DNA from: JBBQZO01 sp038207625
GTDB lineage: Bacteria; Pseudomonadota; Gammaproteobacteria; Burkholderiales; Burkholderiaceae_D
DNA: 64,000 bases
Assembly (NCBI GenBank): GCA_038207625.1
Contig: JBBQZO010000033.1
Location: 1 to 64,000, forward strand
Reading direction: 5' to 3'
Shown here in pieces: positions 16,009 through 24,885 of this stretch. The notes below the pieces were generated by a model. That model saw only the letters and a list, made by a program, of their open reading frames with translations. It searched no databases and was not told where the DNA came from. A program made the position numbers and the translations under genes. How positions within the stretch are numbered: the stretch's first letter is position 1; every line of letters begins with the position of its first letter.

Positions 16009-17682
16009 ATGAATCCACTCAACTTCAAAACCGGCCCGCGCGTGCTGACGTCGTTCGCCATCGTCTTGCTCGTGATGGTGTGCATCACCGCCGTTGCCCT
16101 GTGGCGCCTGCAGCTTGCCAACGACACGACCGACTACCTGGTCAACGACAAACTGAGCAAACAGCAACTGTCGGCTGATTGGCTGGGGGCGGCGAAACTG
16201 AACGGCATCCGCGCGCTGTCGATCGCCAAGAGCGACAGCCTGGAGGTGGCGGAATTTTTTCAAGCTCAACTCAAAGAGGGTGATCAGTCGGCGCTGAGCA
16301 TCGCGGGCAAACTGCAGCGTCTGCATCACGATGCCGAGGAAGCGGCGCTGCTGGGCGTCGCGGCGGAGAAAGAACACACCTATCTGGCGATACGCAAACA
16401 AATATTCGCGTTCAAGGAGCTGGGCAAGACCCAGGAAGTGGAACAATTGGCCGACTCGATGCTCAAGACCAGCTTTGCCGCTTACGCCGCGGCGCTCGAA
16501 CAGCTGCTCAATCACCAGACCATGCAAGCGCAAATGCTGGCCGCGCAATCGGCCGCGCAGTACCACAACAGTCGCGCCACCTTGCTCGGCTTCGGTGTGC
16601 TGGCGCTGGGCCTGGGGGCGCTGCTGGCCTGGGCCATCACGCGCAGCATCGTGCTGCCGCTGCGCCATGCGGTGCTGCTGGCCACCCGCGTTTCCCAGGG
16701 CGACTTGCGGACCATCGCTACGCGCCATCGTGGCGATGAAATCGGTCAGCTGTTTGACGCCTTGCAGAACATGACAACGGGTCTGGCGGTGACGGTGCGT
16801 CAGGTGCGCGATGGTGCGCACAGTATCGATGCCGCGTCCCGGGAGCTGGCGATCGGCAATCACGATTTGTCGCGCCGCACCGAACATCAGGCGGGAGCGC
16901 TGGAACAGACGGCCAGCTCGATGGAACAGCTGACGCTGGCGGTGCAGCAAAATTCGACCAGCGCACGCCAGGCCAACGCCGTGGCGCGCGCGGCCTCGGC
17001 GGACGCGCACAAGGGCGGCGAAGTGGTCGGCCAGGTGGTGCAGACGATGGATCAGATCAGTGCTTCGGCGAAGAAAATTGTCGACATCATCGGCGTCATC
17101 GACGGCATCGCGTTTCAGACCAATATTCTGGCCTTGAACGCAGCCGTCGAGGCGGCGCGCGCCGGCGAGCAGGGCCGCGGCTTCGCCGTTGTCGCCACCG
17201 AAGTGCGCAGTCTGGCGCACCGTTCGGCGCTGGCAGCGCGCGAGATCAAGGAGCTGATCACCGACTCGGCGGGCCAGATTGACGCGGGCAGCACGCTGGT
17301 GCGGGCGGCCGGCGACACGATGGCACACATGGTCGCCAGTGTCGAAAAACTCACCGGCATGATGGGGAAAATTAGCGTCGCCAGCGCCGAACAGGAATCG
17401 GGCATCGCGCAGGTCAACGGCGCCATCAGCGCCATGGACGGCGTCACGCAACATAATGCCGCCCTGGTCGAGGAGGCCGCCGCGACAGCCGAGGCGATGC
17501 ACAAGGAGTCCAGACAACTCGCCGAGCTGGTGCGTTTCTTCAAAGTCGATGAAGCGCACCAGCATCGCGCCCTGCCGCCGGCGCACGGCGTGCCGATGGC
17601 CTCGCGCGCCAAACCGGCGTCCGAGGCGGGCGCACCGACAGCGCGCCCGCTCAAGCTGCTGGCCGAGCGGCGCGCCGCCTGA
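16009..17682 (+). CDS. Methyl-accepting chemotaxis protein
   Basis: A 557-residue receptor. A membrane helix (about 11-32) is followed by a four-helix-bundle periplasmic domain (about 35-185) and a second helix (about 188-210). A HAMP domain comes next (about 212-265, containing RSIVLPLRHAVLLA). The long cytoplasmic signalling coiled coil has the conserved hairpin tip (FQTNILALNAAVEAARAGEQ) that contacts CheA and CheW. The C-terminus lacks an NWETF-type pentapeptide, so methylation enzymes must be recruited by other receptors or directly. It stands alone, with no che genes in the window. The upstream palindrome at 15943-15960 may regulate it. Confidence 0.92.
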   Translation: MNPLNFKTGPRVLTSFAIVLLVMVCITAVALWRLQLANDTTDYLVNDKLSKQQLSADWLGAAKLNGIRALSIAKSDSLEVAEFFQAQLKEGDQSALSIAGKLQRLHHDAEEAALLGVAAEKEHTYLAIRKQIFAFKELGKTQEVEQLADSMLKTSFAAYAAALEQLLNHQTMQAQMLAAQSAAQYHNSRATLLGFGVLALGLGALLAWAITRSIVLPLRHAVLLATRVSQGDLRTIATRHRGDEIGQLFDALQNMTTGLAVTVRQVRDGAHSIDAASRELAIGNHDLSRRTEHQAGALEQTASSMEQLTLAVQQNSTSARQANAVARAASADAHKGGEVVGQVVQTMDQISASAKKIVDIIGVIDGIAFQTNILALNAAVEAARAGEQGRGFAVVATEVRSLAHRSALAAREIKELITDSAGQIDAGSTLVRAAGDTMAHMVASVEKLTGMMGKISVASAEQESGIAQVNGAISAMDGVTQHNAALVEEAAATAEAMHKESRQLAELVRFFKVDEAHQHRALPPAHGVPMASRAKPASEAGAPTARPLKLLAERRAA

Positions 17683-17794
17683 TGCACCGTGCCGCGCGCG
17701 CCGCTGTTGCGGACAACTGTGCCATCGGAGCATGCCCGACGGGCAGGCCGGCGCAGCGCCATGGCTCGCCCGTCTCTGCAAGTTGCGCGCCGTA

Positions 17795-18949
17795 TCAGGG
17801 CCGCGCCGCGCTGCTCAGAAAATACGCGGGACTTGTCAGCAGCAGCGACAGCAGATCGGCCTGGCGCTTGGTGCCGGTCTTGCTGAAAATGCTCTTCAAC
17901 TGGGCGCGCGTGGTGTGGACCGAGACGCCGCGTTCGCTCGCCGCGTCGTCCAGGCTCTTGCCGCTGCACAGTGCGACAGCCAGATGCGCCTCCGCGTCGG
18001 ACAAGCCAAACAAGCGCTGCACAAGCGCGCTGGTGACGCTTGGCGTCGCCTGTGGATCGAACAGAAACAACAGCGCAGCGCCTTGCGGATGGGCCGTCCC
18101 GGCCAGTCGCAAAGGCGTGATCATCAGCATCAAGGGCATCTGGCCCCCGCGCGCCAGCGTCACCACGCCGTGCGCGTCCAACGCTTCGCCGCGGCTGACC
18201 CGAATCGCCTTGGACACCTCCAGGCTGACGGTGCGCGTCATCGCTGCACTGCGAAAGCCCAGGTGGCCGGCCTCGTCCCACAAGTGCTGGCGTGTCTTCA
18301 GTTCGGCAGCGGCGCTGGCGTTGGCGTACGCGATACGGCCGGTCTCGTCGAACAGCAGGGTCGACATGGTCAGCAGATCAAGCACGCTGGCAAGAAAACG
18401 CTGTCCCAGTTGCAGTTCGATGAAGCGCTGGCGCATCTGCAACGCGCGCTGCAAATGCGGCAGCAAGTCGTTCAGCTGCGCCAGGTCGGTGCGCGAAAAT
18501 GGCGCATGCGCCGGCGAACGCTGCACGAACAACTCCGTCATCCATTCGCCTTCGCGCAGCACAATGCTGCCCGCCGCATACGCGATCCCCTGAGGCACGA
18601 TCCATTCACGATAGAAGCGCGTCTCGCCGAAGCGCTCGGGATTGGCAATGTCCAGATTGCTTGCGTAAAAGGTCGCGATCGGGGCCGCGACCATATGGCG
18701 CGCCAGCAGATCCTCGCTGCCGTAGTCGAGGGCGTAACGCTCCAGCCAGACTTGCTCGATGCCCCATTGCCACAGCCATTTCGCTTCCAGCGTTTCGGCG
18801 TGCCGCACGAACATCGTCGCCGATTTACATCCAAACGCCTCGCACAGGTTCTTGATAAACGCTTGAAACCCGTTTTCCGCCATCACGGCATCATAGAGGC
18901 TTCCCAGCACGCCATGCAGGCCTGCGCGATCGACACTGTTGTTGTGCAC
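17795..18949 (-). CDS. LuxR family transcriptional regulator
   Basis: A 384-residue protein. Its N-terminal 300 residues form a GAF/PAS-like sensory region (for instance LLFDETGRIAYANASAAAEL near residues 195-215). A C-terminal LuxR helix-turn-helix follows (about 315-375: LFGLSDAEAHLAVALCSGKSLDDAASERGVS broken by turn residues, then TTRAQLKSIFSKTG). No receiver or AHL-binding signature is recognised. GTG 18949 is chosen because AAAGGAAA lies 7-14 nt upstream; a GTG at 18970 would place that sequence inside the gene. The orientation is convergent with the chemoreceptor. Target genes are unknown. Confidence 0.8.
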   Translation of the reverse strand: MHNNSVDRAGLHGVLGSLYDAVMAENGFQAFIKNLCEAFGCKSATMFVRHAETLEAKWLWQWGIEQVWLERYALDYGSEDLLARHMVAAPIATFYASNLDIANPERFGETRFYREWIVPQGIAYAAGSIVLREGEWMTELFVQRSPAHAPFSRTDLAQLNDLLPHLQRALQMRQRFIELQLGQRFLASVLDLLTMSTLLFDETGRIAYANASAAAELKTRQHLWDEAGHLGFRSAAMTRTVSLEVSKAIRVSRGEALDAHGVVTLARGGQMPLMLMITPLRLAGTAHPQGAALLFLFDPQATPSVTSALVQRLFGLSDAEAHLAVALCSGKSLDDAASERGVSVHTTRAQLKSIFSKTGTKRQADLLSLLLTSPAYFLSSAARP

Positions 18950-19227
18950 GCCAGTTTTCCTTTCACGCACAAGAAGCGTGGCGGGCGGGCCACGTGGCGC
19001 GGTGGTCGACTACATCGTCGCTATTGGGATTGATCGTTTCACGCCCGACACGCCAAGGCAGCACGGCTTGATACGTGAATGCTGTTCCGGCGACGCGGGC
19101 CAGGTTGCCTAGAAGCATACCCCATATGGGCGATGCATGGTTTAAGTAATAACACTATGATGGGCGCTCACGCTGCAACGCAGCGCGCTTGCCCCGGTGA
19201 AAATCAACAAAAATACAAGGAAGTATC

Positions 19228-19857
19228 ATGAAAACTGCGCATGGCATTCTTGCTGGACTGACGCTGCTGGCGTCACAGCTGGCCCTTGCTGACATCGTCG
19301 CCAATCCCGTGTCCATCGTCGATCACGGCGGCTATATCAGCGACACGGTGCATCATCTGGACTGGTATAAATTCAGCAATTCCGTATCGACGGTCAATTT
19401 TGGGTATGCAAACGTGATCGCCCCTGGCTCGGTGTTCAGTGCCGACGGTTGGAGCGTAGCATCGCTATCGATGGTTCACGGCCTTTGGCAGCAATACGGC
19501 TACCTTGCCGACACGCCGAGCGCGTTAACGACGCCCAATGCCGGCTTGACGAAGGCGATGATCGATGACCTCGGCACAACGCTCATTGAGGGTTCCAGCA
19601 TGAGTTACATTCTCGCCTTTACCAGCGAGGGGAGCTTGAGCAACCACTCGTACACCTATCAGCTGGTGGGCGACAGTTACCATGATTACGTCAATTCGGC
19701 GCTCACGCAGTCCGCGTCGCCAGCATCGTTTCCTGGCATGGGGGTCTGGCTGGCGCGCGAGTCGTCAGATACCATTCCTGTGGTTCCCGAACCATCTGGC
19801 ACGCTGTTGTTCGGTGCCGGATTGCTGGCGTTGTGGCTTGTGCGCCGCCGCGTGTGA
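19228..19857 (+). CDS. PEP-CTERM sorting domain protein
   Basis: A 209-residue secreted protein with an N-terminal signal peptide (cleaved after about residue 21). The C-terminus carries the PEP-CTERM signal: VPEPSGTLLFGAGLLALWL followed by three Arg residues. Such proteins are processed by exosortase (EpsH/XrtA) and placed at the cell surface or in the exopolysaccharide matrix. The body has no catalytic motif; it is rich in Ser, Gly and aromatic residues. An AAGGAAG ribosome site precedes ATG 19228. No exosortase gene lies in this window. Confidence 0.88.
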   Translation: MKTAHGILAGLTLLASQLALADIVANPVSIVDHGGYISDTVHHLDWYKFSNSVSTVNFGYANVIAPGSVFSADGWSVASLSMVHGLWQQYGYLADTPSALTTPNAGLTKAMIDDLGTTLIEGSSMSYILAFTSEGSLSNHSYTYQLVGDSYHDYVNSALTQSASPASFPGMGVWLARESSDTIPVVPEPSGTLLFGAGLLALWLVRRRV

Positions 19858-19914
19858 TTGCTCGGTGCGCGCCGCCCGGCGTCGACGCGCCCGCAGGCGC
19901 GCCGGCTCGCTTGC

Positions 19915-21915
19915 TTACTGCGCCGGGCGGTTCGGCAGCACGATCTCGAAGTCGGTTGAGAAGGTGTCGAGCAGGCCGAGCAGGGCGCCAAACGCCTGGC
20001 CGTTGCCGTCGATCTTGATCAGGCCGCTCTGGATCGCCTGCTTGGGCGCCAGTTGCTGCAGCATGATCGCGTCAAGCGTGGCGCGACTGAGCGTGAGCGT
20101 CGCATCGGCCGCCTTGGCGTGCCGCTCGGCCACATAGGTCAGCGCCGAATTATCCAGCGTCAGCGTGTAGCGCTGGCCATCCTTGCCCGCGTCGCTGAAC
20201 TGCCAGTTCAACACGATGTGCTTGCCTTCGGCCTTGGGTGCGTTCAGGCGCACGGCCAGGTAGTCGAAGATGTTCTCGATCGACAGCGCATGCACCGTGT
20301 CCGGGCTGGCGGTACGCATCGGCGAAGCGAGCTTCTTGCCGCCGCTGCGCAATTCCATCGCGCCGCTCAGGTAGACGTTGCGTTCGACCGCCGATTCGGC
20401 CTGGTAGCCCAGTTGTTCGAGCGCGTCCGCGCCCAGCTGGCAGGCGTCGGCGTTGCCCGGCTCGGCCTGTGCCAGATGGCTCATCGCCTGCGCGACCCAG
20501 CGGTATTCGCCCTTGGCGAAGTCAAGCCTGGCGCGTGCCAGCACGGCCTGCGCGCCGCCGCCGTAGCTGACGAATTTGCGTCCGTAGTCGGCATCGCTGA
20601 GCGCATCCATATTGGCCGGGTTGGCGTCGTACCAGCCCATGTATTGCTGATAGACGGCCTTCGCGTTGCGCTGGATCGAGCCGTAATAGCCGTGCGTGAA
20701 GGTCTCGCTGGCCAGGCTGGCCGGCACGTTCGCCCTGAGGAATTCGGCGATCTCGACCGGCTTGTAGCCCTTGTTCATCAGACGCAGCGACTGGTCGTGC
20801 AACCACTTGTACAGGTCGCGCTGTTTGGACAGGTAGTTGACCACGCGCGCATGGCCGAACACGGGCCAGGTGTGCTGGCTGACCAGCACCTCGGTGCCGT
20901 CGCCGAAACGCTCGAGCGCCTCATTGAGGTACTTGGCCCAGGCCTGGCCGCTGCGGATTTCGGCACCGCGCAAGGTCAGCAACTGGTGCTGCGCCTGCAG
21001 CGCCAGTTCGCCCGTGTCGAGCACTTTGAATTGCGGGAAGTAGTGCACCATCTCGGCCGGCGCCTCGGTACCCGGCGTGAGCACGTTGACGATCTCGACG
21101 CCGTCGATGACGATGGTCTCGACGGGCTTGCTGATTTCGCGGGTGGGCGGTATCAAGGTGATGGTGCCGTTCGAGAGCGCCTTGGCGCCGCCCAGGTCGA
21201 GCTGGCCGCGCGCGCCGCGCGGCAGCGTGGTGCCGAACTGGTATTCGGCGCGCCGGCTCATGATTGAACCGGCCAGCACGTTCTCGGCCACCGCGTGTTC
21301 CATGAAGCCGACCGGCGCGATGATCTGCACTTTGCCGCTGGCCACATCCGCTTCCGAGACGATGCCCTTGACACCGCCGTAGTGGTCCACGTGGCTGTGG
21401 TTGTAGATCACCGCCACCACCGGCTTGTGCGGGCGGTGCTGGTAGTACAGCGCCAGTGCGCTGCGCGCCGTTTCGCTCGACAGCATCGGGTCGATGATGA
21501 TCAGGCCGGTGTTCCCCTCGACGATGGTGAAGTTGGTCAGATCCAGTCCGCGCACCTGATAAAAGCCTTCGGTCACTTTGTACAGACCGTTGCTCATGCC
21601 TTTGCGCGCCTGCAGCCACAGGCCGGGATTGACGCTGGCCGGGGCGTCCTTGGCGTTCAGGAATTCATAGCCCTTGAGCGTGTACACCATCTTGCCGTCG
21701 ACACCCTTGGTTTCGGCGTCCGGAATGCTGCCGATCAGGCCGCGCGCGATGTCCGCGTCCACCAGCGCATCGGGCGCCGGCAGGGTGCGGGCAAACGCGG
21801 CATTGGCCGCGATGGTGGCGGCGCTGGGCGGCTTGGGCGCAATCTGCGCGCGCGCGCCTGGATGGACGACGCTGGCCAGCAGCAGTGCCAGCAGTGTGGA
21901 AACAGAAGTGTTCAT
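19915..21915 (-). CDS. Alkylsulfatase, metallo-beta-lactamase fold (type III, SdsA/BDS1-like)
   Basis: A 666-residue secreted enzyme with a signal peptide (1-23). Its zinc-hydrolase domain bears the motif NHSHVDHYGG (His173, His175, Asp177, His178). An alpha-helical dimerisation region follows (about 380-540), then a C-terminal SCP2-like lipid-binding domain (about 545-666). This is the domain order and length of SdsA1, which cleaves sulfate from long-chain primary alkyl sulfates and releases the fatty alcohol. ATG 21915 starts the signal peptide. The gene is preceded by regulon promoter Y, so its alcohol product would feed the GMC dehydrogenase and aldehyde dehydrogenase under the same control; that link is inference. 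Confidence 0.88.
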   Translation of the reverse strand: MNTSVSTLLALLLASVVHPGARAQIAPKPPSAATIAANAAFARTLPAPDALVDADIARGLIGSIPDAETKGVDGKMVYTLKGYEFLNAKDAPASVNPGLWLQARKGMSNGLYKVTEGFYQVRGLDLTNFTIVEGNTGLIIIDPMLSSETARSALALYYQHRPHKPVVAVIYNHSHVDHYGGVKGIVSEADVASGKVQIIAPVGFMEHAVAENVLAGSIMSRRAEYQFGTTLPRGARGQLDLGGAKALSNGTITLIPPTREISKPVETIVIDGVEIVNVLTPGTEAPAEMVHYFPQFKVLDTGELALQAQHQLLTLRGAEIRSGQAWAKYLNEALERFGDGTEVLVSQHTWPVFGHARVVNYLSKQRDLYKWLHDQSLRLMNKGYKPVEIAEFLRANVPASLASETFTHGYYGSIQRNAKAVYQQYMGWYDANPANMDALSDADYGRKFVSYGGGAQAVLARARLDFAKGEYRWVAQAMSHLAQAEPGNADACQLGADALEQLGYQAESAVERNVYLSGAMELRSGGKKLASPMRTASPDTVHALSIENIFDYLAVRLNAPKAEGKHIVLNWQFSDAGKDGQRYTLTLDNSALTYVAERHAKAADATLTLSRATLDAIMLQQLAPKQAIQSGLIKIDGNGQAFGALLGLLDTFSTDFEIVLPNRPAQ

Positions 21916-22049
21916 TGTGCAGTGTCCGCGTGAGGTTGCATGCCCGGCACGGCGGCCGGGTGCGTAAGTGGGGCAGCTGCGCCGTTGGCGCAGCCACTGC
22001 CGGTCCCACAGCACGCGTGCTTCACGTCGCGCTGGGATCGGTGTAAGCC

Positions 22050-22103
22050 ATTTTGGACAAGCACCCGAGTGCGCGCCTGTCTATAGCGTCAGATCGCAGG
22101 TCA
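22050..22103 (-). promoter_or_regulatory. Shared regulon promoter, copy Y (alkylsulfatase)
   Basis: Read on the minus strand: TGACC at 22103-22099, TCTGA at 22093-22089, TAGACAGGCG at 22083-22074, 18 nt, then CAAAAT at 22055-22050. It shares KGACC-N17-GAC and the 18-nt spacing with the other six copies and is closest to copy X. The alkylsulfatase start is about 135 nt downstream. Confidence 0.7.
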
Positions 22104-22177
22104 GCCAAACCGTGGCGCGCCGATCGCTGGCGTGGCACCGACAGGCGGCGATCCGAGGACGCGGTCAGTGCTGTGCA

Positions 22178-22231
22178 TGACCATGGCTTTCGCTTCAATG
22201 ACCTGTCGAGGCCGGACCTGCCGCCTACGAT
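22178..22231 (+). promoter_or_regulatory. Shared regulon promoter, copy C (second mini-recombinase gene)
   Basis: TGACC at 22178-22182, TTTCG at 22188-22192, ATGACCTGTC at 22198-22207, 18 nt, then TACGAT at 22226-22231. Divergent from copy Y, with 74 nt between the two operators. The next plus-strand gene starts 101 nt after the -10 box. Confidence 0.8.
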
Positions 22232-22332
22232 GGCATGCAGATCGATCGCGATGGCAGCGTCAGGGGCGTCGGATCGATGACGTCGGCGCCGCAGCGCGTT
22301 GTTTGAAAGACTCAATGAAAGGCCGGCCTGAC

Positions 22333-22677
22333 ATGGATCCTCGCCTCAATTGCAAGCATCAGGTGGGTAACGACATTGTGGCTTTGCGCGCCACCGGCAT
22401 GTCGTTTTACGCGATCGCGGCGACGCTGAACAAGCAGGGCAGGACGGCAGCGCGCGGCGGCCGATGGTATGCGGCCACCATCCACCATGTTCTGCGCGAG
22501 TTGACCGATGGCGCCGCACAGCGTTGCGACGCCCGCTGCCAGCAGCACGCGTCGCTTGCCGGCATCACCACGCGCGGCGCATCGCCCCAGCGCTTATCGC
22601 CGGAGCGGACCTTGTTTGAAACGTGGAATGGCTGGACGCGCGTGCGCCTGAACGTGGGCCGCCCGCTTTCGCGCTGA
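22333..22677 (+). CDS. Small recombinase-domain-like HTH protein, copy 2
   Basis: A 114-residue protein whose first 60 residues resemble the DNA-contacting 'Recombinase' segment of serine recombinases (ALRATGMSFYAIAATLNKQG, then an RGGRWYAATIHHVLRE segment) and align with the protein at 9686. No resolvase catalytic domain is encoded on either side and there are no mobile-element ends, so it is not an obvious recombinase fragment. It stands alone behind regulon promoter C. The start is uncertain: ATG 22333 begins at the conserved part, while ATG 22315 would add six residues; neither has a strong ribosome site. The C-terminal half is unique and contains several Cys residues. Function unknown; a small regulator is a reasonable guess. 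Confidence 0.6.
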   Translation: MDPRLNCKHQVGNDIVALRATGMSFYAIAATLNKQGRTAARGGRWYAATIHHVLRELTDGAAQRCDARCQQHASLAGITTRGASPQRLSPERTLFETWNGWTRVRLNVGRPLSR

Positions 22678-22789
22678 GCGGGGCGGCGGCCCGCTGCGCG
22701 CTCGCCGCCGCCAGCGCGCGGCGGATGGGCCGCGCCACCGGTTCGGGCCACGCGCCCAGTGGCCGGCGCCACCCCGGCGCCACCCCGTG

Positions 22790-24394
22790 TTAAGCGGCCG
22801 ACCTGCGTGCGGCGTGGCTGGCGAGGATATAGTCGGCTGCTTTTTCGCCGATCATGATGGTCGCGGCCGTCGTGCTGCAGCCGATAATGGTGGGCATGAT
22901 CGATGCGTCGGCCACGCGCAAGCCGTCGATCCCATGCACGCGCAAGGTGTCATCGACCACGGCCCTTGTATCGCGGCCCATCTTGCAGGTGCCAACCGGA
23001 TGGTACAGACTGTCGGCGCGGTTGCGGATCGACTGCTCGATGTCGGCGTCGCTGTCCATCGGGTCGTCCGCGACCGGGCGCGGACTGAAGGGCCGGTACA
23101 CCGGCATCTGCATGATGCGGCGCAGGATCTTGACGCCCTTGACCATTGTGGCGATGTCGTCAGGATGGGTCAGGAAGGCAGGGTCGATCAGCGGCGCGGC
23201 CAGCGGATCGGTGCTGGCCAGCGTCAGCTGGCCGACGCTCTTCGGATGCAACAGGCAGGCGTGCACGCTGTTGCCATGACCGCGGTACAGCTTGCGCCCG
23301 TGATCGGAGAACATGACGATGGTCTGGGCCAGTTCGATATCGGGCTGGCTCAGTTCCGGCGACGTCCTCAGGAAAGCGCAGGACTCGGCGTAATTGGTGG
23401 TCAACATGCCGGTGCGTGTGCGCCGGTATTGCCAGGCGGCCTTCGCCAGATCCCACAGACCTGCCACCGACAAGCCGATCAGGGCGCGGTCGGCGATGCG
23501 GTAGGACTGCACGTAGTCGATATGGTCGACCAGATTCTGGCCCACGCCCGGCAAATCATGCACCAGCGGGATGCCAAGTGCTTGCAGGTGGGCGCCCGGC
23601 CCGACGCCCGACAGCATCAGCAGTTGCGGCGAATTGAAGGCGCCGCCGCTGATGATCACTTCGCGGCGCGCGCGCAGTGTGCGCAGCTGTCCGCCCTGCA
23701 TGAACTCGACGCCGACGGCGCGCTTTCCTTCGAACAGGATGCGGGTCGCCTCCGCGTGGGTTTCAATGCACAGATTCGGGCGCCCCAGATTGGGCGTCAG
23801 ATAGGCGCGCGCGGCACTGCAGCGCCGGCCGTCTTTTTGCATCACCTGCAGGCGCCCGAAGCCTTCCATCAGTGCGCCGTTCTGGTCGGGGCAGTGCGCA
23901 TATCCAGCTTGCAGGCCCGCTTCGACAAACTTGTCGGCAAACGGATTGGGCGAACGGTGGTTGCTGACGTTGAGTGGTCCGCCCTTGCCGTGGAAGGCAT
24001 CGTCGTAGTGTTCATTGTGCTCGGCGCGTTTGAAGTAGGGCAGCACATCCTGATAGCTCCAACCATCGTTGCCCAGCGCGGCCCATGTGTCGAAGTCGCG
24101 CGGGTGGCCGCGGTGATAGGCCATCGCGTTGATCGACGAGCTACCGCCCAGCGTCTTGCCGCGCGGTTGATAGCCACGCCGTCCGTTCAAGCCCCACTGG
24201 GGCACCGTATGGAACTGCCAATTGTTGATCGAGGTCGGCACCATCAGCGCCAGACCGGCCGGCAGATGCACCAGTGGATTGGTGTCGCGTCCGCCCGCTT
24301 CGAGCAGGCAGACCGTGACATCCTTGTCCTCCGACAGGCGGCTTGCGACGACGCAGCCCGCGGCGCCGCCGCCAATGACCAGATAATCAAACAT
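22790..24394 (-). CDS. GMC family oxidoreductase (FAD alcohol dehydrogenase)
   Basis: A 534-residue flavoenzyme of the glucose-methanol-choline family. The FAD Rossmann motif VIGGGAAGCVVASRL is at residues 6-20, the GMC signature 1 region lies around GKTLGGSSSINAMAYHRG (about 80-97), and signature 2 in SGGAFNSPQLLMLSGVGP. The C-terminal region with the catalytic His/Asn pair includes PTIIGCSTTAATIMIGEKAADYI. Relatives include AlkJ and polyethylene-glycol dehydrogenases that oxidise medium and long-chain alcohols to aldehydes with a quinone acceptor. It is divergent from an aldehyde dehydrogenase gene, and both are preceded by copies of the shared promoter, supporting sequential alcohol-to-acid oxidation. 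Confidence 0.88.
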   Translation of the reverse strand: MFDYLVIGGGAAGCVVASRLSEDKDVTVCLLEAGGRDTNPLVHLPAGLALMVPTSINNWQFHTVPQWGLNGRRGYQPRGKTLGGSSSINAMAYHRGHPRDFDTWAALGNDGWSYQDVLPYFKRAEHNEHYDDAFHGKGGPLNVSNHRSPNPFADKFVEAGLQAGYAHCPDQNGALMEGFGRLQVMQKDGRRCSAARAYLTPNLGRPNLCIETHAEATRILFEGKRAVGVEFMQGGQLRTLRARREVIISGGAFNSPQLLMLSGVGPGAHLQALGIPLVHDLPGVGQNLVDHIDYVQSYRIADRALIGLSVAGLWDLAKAAWQYRRTRTGMLTTNYAESCAFLRTSPELSQPDIELAQTIVMFSDHGRKLYRGHGNSVHACLLHPKSVGQLTLASTDPLAAPLIDPAFLTHPDDIATMVKGVKILRRIMQMPVYRPFSPRPVADDPMDSDADIEQSIRNRADSLYHPVGTCKMGRDTRAVVDDTLRVHGIDGLRVADASIMPTIIGCSTTAATIMIGEKAADYILASHAARRSAA

Positions 24395-24522
24395 GTTGGT
24401 TCCTCATGGATGGAGAGTGATTCAATTGAGCGCGTCATCGGGGCACGCCTGAGGGGGGGCGCGCCGCCGCTGCGCTGCCAATGCCAATGCCGGTGCTCTG
24501 ACGACACGCTGTGATCGGATCG

Positions 24523-24576
24523 ATAGTAGGTATGCGATCGGCGCAGCACAGGTCTTTGCGGATAAAGTGCCGGTCC
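24523..24576 (-). promoter_or_regulatory. Shared regulon promoter, copy E (GMC dehydrogenase)
   Basis: Read on the minus strand: GGACC at 24576-24572, TTTAT at 24566-24562, AAGACCTGTG at 24556-24547, 18 nt, then TACTAT at 24528-24523. The dehydrogenase start codon is 128 nt further on. Confidence 0.75.
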
Positions 24577-24682
24577 TGCCGATACCGGCCAGATCGGCAA
24601 GAGTGCCGCTGCGCTGCAGGCGCGCGGCGCGAGCGCGACCCGGACGCGCCGGCGCCATGTGCGACGCCACCGGTGCCTGGCA

Positions 24683-24736
24683 TGACCGACGATTTCGCCG
24701 AGAAGACCGGCCACGGCTGGTCAATGTTTCTAGTAT
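24683..24736 (+). promoter_or_regulatory. Shared regulon promoter, copy F (aldehyde dehydrogenase)
   Basis: TGACC at 24683-24687, TTTCG at 24693-24697, AAGACCGGCC at 24703-24712, 18 nt, then TAGTAT at 24731-24736. It points away from copy E, with 106 nt between the two operators. The aldehyde dehydrogenase start is about 150 nt downstream. The 491-nt gap between the two genes holds nothing else recognisable. Confidence 0.75.
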
Positions 24737-24885
24737 TGACTTGCGGATCGTCAGCGCAGCCTAGAGGCAGCGGCGCTGCGCGCCCACGTGCCGCACAGGC
24801 AGCGATGCGCCTGGCGGCGACACGGCCGGCGCGCCGCTGCCGGACCAACCTCCTTGAACAGCACGGACCCGAACCGTGCAGAAAA

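Noticed and set aside
22787..24514. 575-codon plus-strand frame opposite the GMC dehydrogenase
   Set aside because: The minus-strand product has complete GMC signatures; the plus frame is a shadow.
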